DNA from: Desulfamplus sp.
GTDB lineage: Bacteria; Desulfobacterota; Desulfobacteria; Desulfobacterales; Desulfobacteraceae
Direction of reading: 5' to 3'
Length of the DNA: 39,051 nucleotides
NCBI GenBank assembly: GCA_015231705.1
Contig: JADGBC010000015.1
Location: forward strand, 1 to 39,051
Part shown: positions 6,278 through 15,143 of the stretch, piece after piece
How positions within the stretch are numbered: the first letter of the stretch is position 1
How the letters are laid out: the number at the start of each line of letters is the position of its first letter
Notes under the pieces: generated by a model
What the model saw: only the letters and a program-made list of their open reading frames with translations
What the model was told of the DNA's origin: nothing
Database searches by the model: none
Program-made: the position numbers and the translations under genes

Positions 6278-9073
6278 GTGAACCGGTTCGCCTATTACAT
6301 GTCAGGGTATGCATTTAAAGCATTTTCAGGTATTTCCAAAGCAAGAATCACAATTCATGGTGAGGAGAAAATTCCTCGGGGGCAGGGGGCTATCATTTTC
6401 ACTGCCAACCATTTCACACGTATTGAAACCGTGTTTTTGCCATATCATATACATGAAATTACAAAAAGACCAGTCTGGTCGCTTGCAGCAGCAGAGCTTT
6501 TTCAAGGTGGGTTAAAGGGGATTCTTGAGGCAATGGGGGCAGTTTCCACGCGAGATCCTCAGCGGGATTTTCTTATTGTAAAAAGTCTTCTTACCGGTCA
6601 GGCCGAGTGCATTATATTTCCGGAAGGCATGATGGTTAAAAACAAAAAGATAACAAGTGACGGCGATTTCAGATTGCACAGAGATGAAAATGTGCTCCAG
6701 AGGCCACATACAGGAGCTGCCACCCTTGCCCTTCAAACTGAATTCTATCGCGAGCGTTTAAGGCGGATGAAGACAATAAATATAAAAGAGTTCAACCGGC
6801 TGATTACTCTGTATGACATTAAATCACCTGATGAGGTGCTTAAACAGCAGACTTGTATTGTGCCTGTCAACATAACTTATTATCCTGTAAGGGCAAGGGA
6901 GAATGTATTAAGCAAAATAGCACTAAACATGATGGAGAATCCATCTGAACGTGTCATGGATGAACTTCTCACAGAGGGCACCATGATATTTTCAGGTGTG
7001 GATGTTGATATAAGGTTTGGAGATCCTGTTTGTATCAAAGACTATTTTTTTGACTCTTTTATTGAAAGTGATGTCACTTCAAGAAGAAAGATCGATTTTT
7101 CAAATCGTTTGAGTTCCCACCACGTTATGAGAGCCAGTGCCCAGCATATCATGAATCGCTATATGGCAAGCGTTTATGATATGACCACACTTAACTATGA
7201 CCACATTTTTGCATCAATCCTCAAATATATGCCTGATACTGGCAAGGGAATTGATGAATATGATTTCAGGTGCAGGGCATTTCTTGCAACATTTGCCTGT
7301 GAAATGTCCCTTCACTGCAATTTCCATAAAAGCCTTTATGAAAATCAGGTTCACATTCTGACAAATGACCGGTTTCACAGATATGAGGACTTTATCAAAC
7401 TTGCAGTTGAAACAGGAGTGGTAGAGCAAAAAGGGGGGCGTATTTACAAAAATGATTCAAAATTTAATGCCGGATATGAATTTCATACAGCAAGGATCGA
7501 AAATCCTATCTCTGTTATTGCAAATGAGGTTGAGCCTCTTGCAAAGTTACAGGCCTATTTTTCAGATCTTGCTATAAAATCGCCTTCTGAAATTGCCCTT
7601 CTTATGAGCTACAAGATAGAGGATGCACAATACAATCGATATCTCAATGATTTTGAGGAGTATATAGGTAATGTGTCGCTACCAGAACCTTTGCATGAAA
7701 CCTTGGGAATTGCATATAGTTATCATGCTGAGGATGAAGTCTCGGTTGTGGATAGTTCCAATGAGGCTGAAGCAGAGGATTTTTTTGAGGCTGATGAGCA
7801 TGATTATATCCCTTTTGATAACGCTCATTCTCTGGCGGGCACAACGAAGAATGAAAGCCTCATCAGTACAGCTATTTTAAAAGACTTTCACATAAAGCAT
7901 ACCAGAGAGTCTGATATGGTAAAAGCATCTTATGGGGTTGAAGTCTTTGATGCCAAGAAATCGTCTGATATAAAGAAAGTATCTGGTATGAAGAGTGCAT
8001 CTGGCATGGAGATCCTGTCTGATATGACACTCAGACAGGATACTTCAACTGATGAGACAGTAAAAGAGGATCAAGTGTTAAGTGTCAGACACAGACAATT
8101 TATCAAACAGTATCTTGCATCAGAAAGTCGTGTGGAAATATATAATAACGGCAGGCCGCAGCTTCTGAAATCAGATTATGGTGATTCAGGAATCCTTTTG
8201 ATACATGACTATCTGTCATGCCCGGGCGAGCTGCTTCCCTTTGCCAGATATCTTCAGAGCAAAGGTTTTACAGTATATTTGCCAAGGCTTCCAGGTCATG
8301 GTACGGCACCTGAAAATATGACAGAAGTTGTGTTTGTTCAATGGATTGAGGCAGTTGAAGAGGGCTTGGTACTTCTTCGCAGTCTGTGCAGAAAAAAAAT
8401 AGTCGGAGGAGTTGGGCTTGGTGGGATGCTATCTGTTGCTCTTCAATCAAGGGTCACTGATATGGATGCTCTTTTCATGGTAGCCCCACCCCAGAAGATA
8501 AAGGATTATCCAAATGAATTTTTTACATCCAGGGGCTTATGGGGTCAGATGATGAAGCGGGCCGGCCTGCCTTCTGGTGAAAAAGATGATTGGATTACCT
8601 ATCTACCCGAGATGCCAGAGTTCAGATATTCAACTCATCCGGTTTCAAGTATCAAACAGGTTGATATGCTGCTGGAGCAGATTGAAGCACAGGTAAAGGA
8701 TGGTGAGAAAAAAAAAGATAAGCTTATTGGTAAAAATAGAGTCAAGGATATTAATCGAGCTATAAAGCAGGAGATCTCAGAAGGCCAGAATGTTTCAGAA
8801 TCTTTCAGGAGCGGTATAGTCGGAAATCTAAGAGACAGACAGGAAGATATAAATTATGGTGTTGATATCCCCATTTTAATTGTTCAGTCGAGAAATAATC
8901 CGTTTATCAATTCTCGTGGAGCACAAAAGATGTTTGATTTGATTTCAGCTCCAATGAAGGAGTATTATCTGTTTGATTTGAACCGCCATGTGATGCTCAG
9001 AGGAAGAGGCAAGGAGAGAATATATAGTGCTATTAACGGATTTATTGAAGCTGTACTGACAATCTCCTCATGA
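6278..9073 (+). CDS. PlsC-type acyltransferase fused to a degenerate alpha/beta-hydrolase
   Basis: The GTG at 6278 is chosen because AAGGAGG lies six bases upstream; this gives 931 residues. The N-terminal part (about residues 25-250) is a 1-acyl-glycerol-3-phosphate acyltransferase-like domain with NHFTRIE (an HX4E form of the usual HX4D motif) and FPEG. A helical middle section of unknown function (about 250-470) contains a Cys- and Phe-rich region. A linker (about 470-610) carries a 78-bp element at residues 515-540, then Ser/Met/Lys-rich imperfect repeats. The C-terminal domain resembles an esterase/lipase (GILLIHDYLSCPGELLPFA, LPRLPGHGTAPE), but the nucleophile elbow reads GVGLGG instead of GxSxGG and the acid region reads SRNNPFI, while the histidine (NRHVM) is kept. 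The hydrolase is therefore probably catalytically dead. A role in membrane-lipid acyl transfer is likely for the first domain. Confidence 0.85.
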   Translation: MNRFAYYMSGYAFKAFSGISKARITIHGEEKIPRGQGAIIFTANHFTRIETVFLPYHIHEITKRPVWSLAAAELFQGGLKGILEAMGAVSTRDPQRDFLIVKSLLTGQAECIIFPEGMMVKNKKITSDGDFRLHRDENVLQRPHTGAATLALQTEFYRERLRRMKTINIKEFNRLITLYDIKSPDEVLKQQTCIVPVNITYYPVRARENVLSKIALNMMENPSERVMDELLTEGTMIFSGVDVDIRFGDPVCIKDYFFDSFIESDVTSRRKIDFSNRLSSHHVMRASAQHIMNRYMASVYDMTTLNYDHIFASILKYMPDTGKGIDEYDFRCRAFLATFACEMSLHCNFHKSLYENQVHILTNDRFHRYEDFIKLAVETGVVEQKGGRIYKNDSKFNAGYEFHTARIENPISVIANEVEPLAKLQAYFSDLAIKSPSEIALLMSYKIEDAQYNRYLNDFEEYIGNVSLPEPLHETLGIAYSYHAEDEVSVVDSSNEAEAEDFFEADEHDYIPFDNAHSLAGTTKNESLISTAILKDFHIKHTRESDMVKASYGVEVFDAKKSSDIKKVSGMKSASGMEILSDMTLRQDTSTDETVKEDQVLSVRHRQFIKQYLASESRVEIYNNGRPQLLKSDYGDSGILLIHDYLSCPGELLPFARYLQSKGFTVYLPRLPGHGTAPENMTEVVFVQWIEAVEEGLVLLRSLCRKKIVGGVGLGGMLSVALQSRVTDMDALFMVAPPQKIKDYPNEFFTSRGLWGQMMKRAGLPSGEKDDWITYLPEMPEFRYSTHPVSSIKQVDMLLEQIEAQVKDGEKKKDKLIGKNRVKDINRAIKQEISEGQNVSESFRSGIVGNLRDRQEDINYGVDIPILIVQSRNNPFINSRGAQKMFDLISAPMKEYYLFDLNRHVMLRGRGKERIYSAINGFIEAVLTISS
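7820..7897 (+). repeat. 78-bp interspersed palindromic element, in-frame inside the acyltransferase-hydrolase gene
   Basis: This copy is exactly 26 codons (residues 515-540) and encodes NAHSLAGTTKNES followed by LISTAILKDFHIK. It sits in the linker between the two domains. Same orientation and frame as the two full copies in comEC. Confidence 0.92.
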
Positions 9074-9395
9074 GTGGTTCTTCAAGTTTAAACTGTCGGG
9101 AGGATTGCAAAGCAATTCACGATTTCAAGTACTTTTCTACCCCACAATCACACCTTGAAAGAACAATGAGGAGGTCTATTAATCTACTCAAACTCGACAT
9201 CTATCGGCCATTTTTTCTTGTCAATATCGTTTGAATCAGGATGCTCAGGAAAAGATGAGCAGAATAGCTATCCTTAATTTCTTTTTTATCCTGGCTATCC
9301 TGATTCAGACCTTCAACTTTCAATACACAAGACAAATTCCTGTAACTGAGACCGCCCAAAATGCGAATAAGGTGTCGAGTTTTGAGAATATATGA
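9074..9395. other. Convergent intergenic region without a gene
   Basis: No supported gene is present. Besides the hairpin at 9232-9307, an imperfect long-range inverted repeat joins CTCCTCAT...TTCTTCAAG (from 9064, overlapping the stop of the upstream gene) with CTTGAAAGAACAATGAGGAG (9154-9173). No classical terminator with a T-tract was identified. Confidence 0.6.
9232..9307. repeat. Long imperfect hairpin between convergent genes
   Basis: TGAATCAGGAT (9232-9242) is perfectly complementary to ATCCTGATTCA (9297-9307). The stem continues through CAGGA/TCCTG, giving 18 of 22 paired positions. It lies between the plus-strand fusion gene and the minus-strand ATPase gene, so it could serve as a shared transcript end. 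It resembles the dispersed AATCAGGAT...ATCCTGATT repeats common in this bacterial group (recollection, not searched). Confidence 0.65.
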
Positions 9396-10085
9396 TTATG
9401 CTATCATCATTGTGGCTGGGTCGATCAGGTGTCTTTCGTTGACTTTTGCCCCATCCTTGAGAATAACCACTTCAATCTTATCCTCTTTGGGTTGCAGATA
9501 TATTGCCTTTTCAAACAGCTCTTTCACCTTGTCAAGCTGTACGGGAAATCCCTTGTCGGTAAAAGCCTCTTCTCTGTGGCTTTTCATTGAGAACCAGAGA
9601 GCTAACGAAAACTCACCCGCAAGTTCTGAAAGTTTGTTGAGAACCGCAGAGCAGTCTCTGTCAAAGTCGAGGCCATCCACCACAATCATGGAGGGCATGT
9701 CAAGACCATTTTTTTTCAGACTCACAAGGTAATCCCTTATGTTCTGGGGACTAAATGTATTTTCCTGGCAGGTGATACCAAATTTGCATGGAGCCAGATC
9801 TTCCCATAGACGGGTGGCTTTTTGAGGGTCGATATATCCCACATTATCAATAAGGTTGTTGTAACCCTCTTTATAACGTAAGTTGATCTTGTCAATGGGA
9901 TCATCAAGACTTATATGAATTACTTTTTTGCCTTCAAGAAGCCAGGAAATTGCAATCTGTACAAGAAATTGTGTTTTGCCAACCCCAGCTCTGGAAATAA
10001 CTGTACCGAATCTGCCTTGATCCAGATATTCGCTACCCAGAATCTGTACCACAGGACTTTTTTGAATGAGATCTTTTCTCAGCAT
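9396..10085 (-). CDS. RecA-fold P-loop ATPase of unknown role
   Basis: This 229-residue protein has a Walker A motif SRAGVGKTQF near residue 32 and a Walker B strand MIVVDGLDF near residue 137. The spacing and the GKKVIHISLDD strand are typical of RecA/DnaB/KaiC-like ATPases with only the core domain. No DNA-binding or second domain is present. It starts 19 bases downstream of the fusA stop, with GAGAGGG ahead of the ATG, so it is probably co-transcribed with fusA. Substrate and partner are unknown; such single-domain proteins are usually annotated only as cytoplasmic or hypothetical proteins. Confidence 0.82.
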   Translation of the reverse strand: MLRKDLIQKSPVVQILGSEYLDQGRFGTVISRAGVGKTQFLVQIAISWLLEGKKVIHISLDDPIDKINLRYKEGYNNLIDNVGYIDPQKATRLWEDLAPCKFGITCQENTFSPQNIRDYLVSLKKNGLDMPSMIVVDGLDFDRDCSAVLNKLSELAGEFSLALWFSMKSHREEAFTDKGFPVQLDKVKELFEKAIYLQPKEDKIEVVILKDGAKVNERHLIDPATMMIA

Positions 10086-10104
10086 TTTTCCCTCTCTTTT
10101 TTCC

Positions 10105-12186
10105 TTATTTTTTCTTTTTATCTTCTTCTTTTGCTTTTATAATGGCCTCTGCCACAGACTGGGGAACCTGTTTGTATGAAGAGAATTCCATGGAAAACTG
10201 TGCCTTGCCCTGGGTTGCGGATCTAAGTATGGTTGAAAAACCGAACATTTCCGAGAGGGGAACCTGGGATTCAATAACAGACATGACACCCTCTTCCTGC
10301 GATCCCAGTATAATGCCGCGACGCTGATTGATAAGTCCCATGCATGAACCCTGGAATTCATTGGGGGTCTCTATGACCACCTTCATGATAGGCTCATGGA
10401 TGACGGGTTTGGCTTTTAGATATCCTTCAAGAAAACCGCCTCGTGCTGCGGCCTGGAATGCCATTTCAGATGAGTCAACCGCATGAAATGCACCATCCAT
10501 AAGAGTTACTCTCACTCCGGTGACAGGAAACTCCAGTTTGGGACCTTTGTCCATACAACCCTTGAAGCCCTTCTCACATGCTGGAATAAAGTTTGTCGGG
10601 ATTCTTCCTCCGGTAACCTTGTTGACAAACTCAAACTCCTCTTCACATGGCTCTACAAATCCGGCAACCCGTCCATACTGACCCGAACCTCCGGTCTGTT
10701 TCTTGTGGGTGTAATTAAATTCGGCTTTCTGGGTAATTGTCTCTCTGTATGCAACTCTTGGTTGTCCGGTCTGGACTTCTGCCTTGTACTCTCTTTTCAT
10801 ACGTTCAACATATACCTCAAGGTGGAGCTCTCCCATACCCTGAATTATAGTTTCATTGGTCTCTTTATCGACATAGGTTCTAAAGGTAGGATCCTCTTTG
10901 GTAAATCTGTTCAATGCCTTGGACATGTTGATCTGTGCCTTGTTGTCCACCGGAGTGATCGAAAGGGATATAACAGGTTCCATTATGTGCATTGCAATCA
11001 TGGAGTAATTGATGCCAGGACTTACAAAGGTGTCACCTGAAGCACAGTCAATGCCGAACATGGCACCAATATGGCCCGCTGGAATCTCTTCGATATCTTC
11101 CATTTCAGCGGCGTGCATTCTTATAAGGCGTCCAACTTTTGTCTTTTTTCCATCACGGCTGTTTATGATGGTATCTCCCTTTTTCAATCCCCCCTGATAT
11201 ACACGGATATATGTCAGCTGACCATATTGACCATCTTCAAGTTTGAAGGCAAGGGCGACTGTAGGCTTGTCAAAATCGCTTGTGAGAGCTACGCTCTCTC
11301 CATTTTTGTCATGGTCAATAGCTTCGTTATTGATATCAACAGGAGCTGGCAAGAATTTGAGCACTGCATCGAGCAGGGGCTGAACTGCCGTGTTTTTGTA
11401 AGCAGAACCCATAAAAACTGGCGTCATCTCTCTTGCAATAGTCCCTTTTCTGACCGCGTCAACAATAACTGCCTCTGAAATCTCCCTCTCTTCAAGGATG
11501 GCTTCTGTCAGTTCATCAGAAAAGATTGAGACTGCGTCAATCATCTCTTCTCTTTTTGCTTCGGCCTCTTCTTTAAGTTCTGCCGGAATATCAGTAACAA
11601 TAACATTTTCACCATTATCTCCCTCGAAATAGAGGGCTTTCATTGAGATCAGATCAACAACACCTTTGAGTTTATCCTCAAGTCCAATTGGAATCTGCAT
11701 CAATATTGCATTGTGTCCAAGTTTGTCCCGAAGCTGTTTTGCTACTCTGTATGGGTTTGCACCGCTTCGATCACATTTGTTGACAAATGCAATACAGGGT
11801 ACCTGATACCTTTTCATCTGTTGGTCAACTGTTATGGACTGTGATTGTACTCCAGATACAGAACATAGTACCAAGATAACCCCATCCAGTACCCTAAGGG
11901 ATCTCTCTACCTCTACTGTAAAATCCACATGTCCCGGGGTATCAATGATATTTATATCGTTTTTATTCCACTCGCAGTGGGTGGCTGCAGACGCAATGGT
12001 TATGCCGCGTTCCCGTTCAAGATCCATAGAGTCCATTACGGCACCTGCCCCGTCTTTTCCCTTTACTTCATGAATCTGGTGAATACGGTTGGTGTAAAAA
12101 AGTACTCTCTCTGTCAGCGTGGTTTTGCCAGAATCAATGTGGGCACTGATTCCGATATTCCTTACTCGTTTCAAATCCTTAAGCAT
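10105..12186 (-). CDS. fusA: Translation elongation factor G, spd/mtEFG1-like type
   Basis: EF-G is the GTPase that moves tRNAs and mRNA through the ribosome. The start is placed at the ATG at 12186 (693 residues, [12 protein letters not shown]), which fits the family; the open frame extends 21 codons further upstream. G1 is AHIDSGKTT, switch I contains the [10 protein letters not shown] segment, G3 is DTPGHVDF and G4 is NKCD. The forms [18 protein letters not shown] and [13 protein letters not shown] match the spirochaete/deltaproteobacterial and mitochondrial EFG1 branch rather than canonical bacterial FusA (AHIDAGKTTTTERILFYT). Genomes with this branch often hold another EF-G paralogue for ribosome recycling; that gene would lie outside this window. 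The tail is lysine-rich (KKKK). A consensus promoter lies upstream. Confidence 0.95.
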   Translation of the reverse strand: MLKDLKRVRNIGISAHIDSGKTTLTERVLFYTNRIHQIHEVKGKDGAGAVMDSMDLERERGITIASAATHCEWNKNDINIIDTPGHVDFTVEVERSLRVLDGVILVLCSVSGVQSQSITVDQQMKRYQVPCIAFVNKCDRSGANPYRVAKQLRDKLGHNAILMQIPIGLEDKLKGVVDLISMKALYFEGDNGENVIVTDIPAELKEEAEAKREEMIDAVSIFSDELTEAILEEREISEAVIVDAVRKGTIAREMTPVFMGSAYKNTAVQPLLDAVLKFLPAPVDINNEAIDHDKNGESVALTSDFDKPTVALAFKLEDGQYGQLTYIRVYQGGLKKGDTIINSRDGKKTKVGRLIRMHAAEMEDIEEIPAGHIGAMFGIDCASGDTFVSPGINYSMIAMHIMEPVISLSITPVDNKAQINMSKALNRFTKEDPTFRTYVDKETNETIIQGMGELHLEVYVERMKREYKAEVQTGQPRVAYRETITQKAEFNYTHKKQTGGSGQYGRVAGFVEPCEEEFEFVNKVTGGRIPTNFIPACEKGFKGCMDKGPKLEFPVTGVRVTLMDGAFHAVDSSEMAFQAAARGGFLEGYLKAKPVIHEPIMKVVIETPNEFQGSCMGLINQRRGIILGSQEEGVMSVIESQVPLSEMFGFSTILRSATQGKAQFSMEFSSYKQVPQSVAEAIIKAKEEDKKKK

Positions 12187-12290
12187 GATAAGACTTGTCC
12201 TTTGACTTAACATTAAATGCACAATTGAACTTTCCATCAGGTATCCCACACAATCGATGGTTTCTGTTTTTTCTGTGCCTTTGAATGGTG

Positions 12291-12321
12291 TTTAGCTATT
12301 GATAATTTTAGCTATTGATAA
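12291..12321. repeat. Tandem duplication TTTAGCTATTGATAA in the fusA leader
   Basis: TTTAGCTATTGATAA (12291-12305) is immediately followed by TTTTAGCTATTGATAA (12306-12321). A small stem CCTGCT/AGCAGG (12333-12350) lies next to it. Both are in the untranslated leader between the fusA promoter and start, so a role in leader structure is possible but unproven. Confidence 0.6.
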
Positions 12322-12386
12322 ATGAAATTTCCCCTGCTAAAATCAGCAGGTTAAGTTTTGTGTGCACATCTTGAAAAAATCTTGTA

Positions 12387-12415
12387 ATTATAATTTTAAT
12401 AATTTGATGTGTCAA
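12387..12415 (-). promoter_or_regulatory. Consensus sigma-70 promoter for fusA
   Basis: On the minus strand, TTGACA (12415-12410), a 17-base spacer and TATAAT (12392-12387) match the consensus at all twelve positions. It leaves a leader of roughly 190 bases before the ATG at 12186, consistent with strong expression of a translation factor. Confidence 0.85.
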
Positions 12416-12472
12416 GATTTAAAAATAAGATATGTAAATAAAGAAAAAATTGGCAGGATTAATAAAGAGTAG

Positions 12473-13393
12473 ATGAAAAAAAAAATTGATAAACAACCTG
12501 AAGAATCAGTACTACTAAGAAAAAAGAGTCGTAAAAAAAACGTTCAATTTAAAAAAACTAGCCGATTAAGAAATTTTGTTCAACCCAGGAAAGAGTCTCT
12601 GGTGTTGAACAAGGACTCTCTGACGCTGAGCGTTCTACATTCACCAAAAAATGATAATACAGCATCACTCTTTGGTGATGATTGGCAGCAAACTGTTGCC
12701 AGGGGGGTGTTGACTTTTGGCATTGAGCTCTCCTCAAAACAGCTTGATCTACTGACATTTCATGCAGGAGAGTTAATAAAATGGAACAGCAGGTTCAATA
12801 TAACAGCAATTGTTGAGCCCTTTGAAATGGCTCTTAAACATTTTATTGACTCAATTGCCATTGCTCCTTTTATCCCTGATGGTTCAAAGGTTATTGATCT
12901 TGGTACTGGCGGTGGATTCCCGGGCATGCCACTGAAGGTTATAAATCCCACTCTTGAAGTGGTTATGGCCGATTCATCACGTAAAAAGGTAAGTTTTCTT
13001 AATAATCTTATAATGCAAAGCAATCTGTTAGTGCAAAGCAATTTATCTCAGAGCACCATTTCTTGCCAGAACGATCTGAATGGAATCAAAGCGATCCATT
13101 GTCGGGCAGAAGAGCTTGGAAAGGATCCTGAATACGCTCATCAATTTGATTTTGTGATTTCAAGAGCATTTGCAGCTTTGGACAGATTTACAGATATGGC
13201 ACTTCCTTTTTTAAAGAGCAGCGGAGCTATACTTGCCATGAAAGGAGATCTCAGTCCAGATGAACTAACCCCTGTTGTGATCAGGGAGGACATTACAGCA
13301 GAGATATCTGAATACGTTCTTCCTTTTGAGCAGCATAAACGGTGTATTGTAAAAATAAGACTTTCTGAATTTTACCAGGATCATATTGTCTGA
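12473..13393 (+). CDS. rsmG: 16S rRNA (guanine-527-N7) methyltransferase RsmG, with N-terminal extension
   Basis: RsmG methylates N7 of G527 in 16S rRNA using SAM. Core motifs are WNSRFNITAI (about residue 103), the SAM-binding loop VIDLGTGGGFPGMPLK and the conserved FDFVISRAFA strand near residue 225. The protein has 306 residues against about 210 in most homologues. Roughly 65 extra residues at the N-terminus are Lys/Ser-rich and look disordered, and a Gln/Ser/Asn-rich insertion (QSNLLVQSNLSQSTISCQND) interrupts the region after the SAM loop. The ATG at 12473 has only a weak AAAGAG site, so an internal start cannot be excluded. It diverges from fusA. Confidence 0.92.
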   Translation: MKKKIDKQPEESVLLRKKSRKKNVQFKKTSRLRNFVQPRKESLVLNKDSLTLSVLHSPKNDNTASLFGDDWQQTVARGVLTFGIELSSKQLDLLTFHAGELIKWNSRFNITAIVEPFEMALKHFIDSIAIAPFIPDGSKVIDLGTGGGFPGMPLKVINPTLEVVMADSSRKKVSFLNNLIMQSNLLVQSNLSQSTISCQNDLNGIKAIHCRAEELGKDPEYAHQFDFVISRAFAALDRFTDMALPFLKSSGAILAMKGDLSPDELTPVVIREDITAEISEYVLPFEQHKRCIVKIRLSEFYQDHIV

Positions 13394-13415
13394 TTTTTTA
13401 ATCCAATGTAGAAAT

Positions 13416-13434
13416 CCTGGCCCTCAGGGCCAGG
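13416..13434. repeat. 19-bp palindrome CCTGGCCCTCAGGGCCAGG, copy 2
   Basis: Identical to 1281-1299. It lies 22 bases after the rsmG stop and 43 bases before another full 78-bp element. It could form a strong hairpin at the rsmG 3' end, but no T-run follows. Confidence 0.8.
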
Positions 13435-13477
13435 TCAGAGTGCAGAGGATTTCCCATCTGTATGGCTCAGCGTTACT

Positions 13478-13555
13478 AACGACCATGCACTGACGGGAAC
13501 AACTAAAAATGAAAGTCCTATAATTACAGCTCTTTCAAGAGACTTTCACATAAAA
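13478..13555 (+). repeat. 78-bp interspersed palindromic element, full copy (intergenic)
   Basis: It runs from AACGACCATGCACTGACGGG to GAGACTTTCACATAAAA, between rsmG and murA. The left palindrome has decayed (GCACTGACGGG), while the ATGAAAGTC/GACTTTCACAT stem is intact. It contains TATAAT, but no partnered -35 was found. Confidence 0.88.
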
Positions 13556-13619
13556 AATGCACAAATCTAAAAAAAGACAGCACTCCAATTTTTTAAAAAA
13601 ATAAGGAATTAAATTTAAT

Positions 13620-14903
13620 ATGGATAAAATTGAGATCACAGGCGGGATACCATTAGAGGGGAAGGTTAGGATCAGCGGGGCAAAAAATGCGGCACTGCCC
13701 CTTCTTGCATCATCCATTCTGGTTCAAGGACCTGTTGATTACACAAATATTCCCGATCTTATGGATATTAAAAGCATAAAAATGCTTCTCGAAGATCTTG
13801 GTGCAACAACAGAGACATCAGGATCAAATATCCGAATTGACGCATCAGCCATTAATAAAGCTGAAGCAGAGTATGATCTTGTAAGAAAGATGAGGGCATC
13901 CATTCTTGTGCTTGGCCCCTTAGTTGCAAGATTTGGCCATGCAAGAGTCTCTCTTCCAGGAGGATGTGCAATTGGTGCAAGACCTGTTGATCTGCATCTC
14001 AAAGGCCTTGAAGCAATGGGGGCAAAAATCTCTATTGAACATGGATATATTGAGGCAACAACATCAGGAAGACTCAAAGGCTGTGAATTTTACTTTGATG
14101 TACCGACTGTGACAGGTACAGAGAATCTGATGATGGCCGCCACCCTTGCCCAGGGTACAACTGTTCTGCGAAACTGTGCAAGAGAGCCAGAAATCATTGC
14201 CCTTGCTGATGCTTTAAATCTTATGGGAGGCGATGTTTCAGGTGCTGGGACAGCCGTTATACGTATCAATGGCGTTGAAAAAGGGTATTGTGGAAAAAGA
14301 TCAGGCCAATCACTTGATTCGGCGTCAATACATGTGATTCCGGACAGAATTGAGGCTGGTACCTTTATGGTAGCGGCAGCCGCCACAAAAGGAGATGTAT
14401 TGGTACAGGGGGGAGAGCCTGAGCATATGGGTGGCATTATCAACAAGCTAAGACAGAGCGGAGCCTCAGTTGATATATCGGAAGAGGGGATACGGGTCAA
14501 AGGGGTTGAAAAAATCAAAAGTACAGATATAAAAACACTTCCATATCCGGGATTTCCAACAGACATGCAGGCACAGTTTATGGTGCTGATGTCCATTGCA
14601 GAAGGAAACTGCGTTGTCCATGAAACTATATTTGAAAACAGGTTTATCCATGTCAATGAGTTGCAGAGAATGGGAGCAGACATATCAATTTCAGGTGGAA
14701 ACTATGCCATGGTCAGAGGGGTTAAATCCTTGTCTGGTGCCCAGGTGATGGCGTCTGATTTGCGTGCAAGTGCCTCCCTTGTTATTGCGGGACTTGTTGC
14801 AAGAGGAACCACAACCATCAACAGAGTTTATCATATTGACCGAGGTTATGAATCTATTGAGAAAAAATTTTCAAGCCTTGGTGCACAGATCAGGCGGTGC
14901 TGA
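13620..14903 (+). CDS. murA: UDP-N-acetylglucosamine 1-carboxyvinyltransferase MurA
   Basis: MurA transfers enolpyruvate from PEP to UDP-GlcNAc, the first committed step of peptidoglycan synthesis in the cytoplasm. The 427 residues cover the whole family length. The substrate-binding KNAALP motif follows ISGA near residue 22. The catalytic loop is [20 protein letters not shown], with the cysteine that fosfomycin alkylates. The C-terminal [14 protein letters not shown] and IDRGYE motifs are present. The ATG at 13620 follows AAGGAATTAAATTTAAT. Unlike its neighbours it shows no loop insertion. It follows rsmG after a repeat-filled gap. Confidence 0.97.
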   Translation: MDKIEITGGIPLEGKVRISGAKNAALPLLASSILVQGPVDYTNIPDLMDIKSIKMLLEDLGATTETSGSNIRIDASAINKAEAEYDLVRKMRASILVLGPLVARFGHARVSLPGGCAIGARPVDLHLKGLEAMGAKISIEHGYIEATTSGRLKGCEFYFDVPTVTGTENLMMAATLAQGTTVLRNCAREPEIIALADALNLMGGDVSGAGTAVIRINGVEKGYCGKRSGQSLDSASIHVIPDRIEAGTFMVAAAATKGDVLVQGGEPEHMGGIINKLRQSGASVDISEEGIRVKGVEKIKSTDIKTLPYPGFPTDMQAQFMVLMSIAEGNCVVHETIFENRFIHVNELQRMGADISISGGNYAMVRGVKSLSGAQVMASDLRASASLVIAGLVARGTTTINRVYHIDRGYESIEKKFSSLGAQIRRC

Positions 14904-14918
14904 TCGATTCTTGCAAAC

Positions 14919-14984
14919 AAACCTTCATGGCCGTTGTGTGGTCACCCCGAACCATGAAAATTGTCTATCTGTTTTCACGGTAAA
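14919..14984 (-). repeat. 66-bp hairpin repeat (second family), single copy
   Basis: Read on the minus strand it begins TTTACCGTGAAAACA, continues ATTTTCATGGTTCGGGGTG and ends CAACGGCCATGAAGGTTT. It matches the copies at 25065-25195, 29428-29493 and 29976-30106. It lies just after the murA stop. Confidence 0.85.
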
Positions 14985-15015
14985 AAAGGGCGTCCTTCAT
15001 ATCACCTCAAAAGTA

Positions 15016-15076
15016 GTTTACACTTTTTTTGAGAAAATCCCCTCAAAATGGGAATAAGGTTTCAAAAAGTGTAAAC
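15016..15076. repeat. Inverted repeat GTTTACACTTTTT / AAAAAGTGTAAAC
   Basis: Thirteen-base perfect arms enclose a 35-base loop, between murA and comEC. It may be a transcript-end hairpin for murA or a small mobile remnant; no T-tract follows the right arm. Confidence 0.7.
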
Positions 15077-15143
15077 CGGCAAATGAAACATGCCTAAAAA
15101 AGTATGATTTACAGATTGCTATCTACAGGGCAGCTCTGTCCAG

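Noticed and set aside
10483-11040. Long plus-strand ORF opposite fusA (185 aa)
   Set aside because: It lies wholly antisense to a strongly conserved gene, has no recognisable motif and no convincing ribosome site.
13500-13530. TATAAT inside several 78-bp elements as an outward promoter
   Set aside because: No -35 element at a suitable distance was found, and the motif is missing in other copies.
14090-14683. Long minus-strand ORF opposite murA (197 aa)
   Set aside because: It is antisense to catalytic parts of MurA, without homology or start signals; it is a shadow of codon bias.
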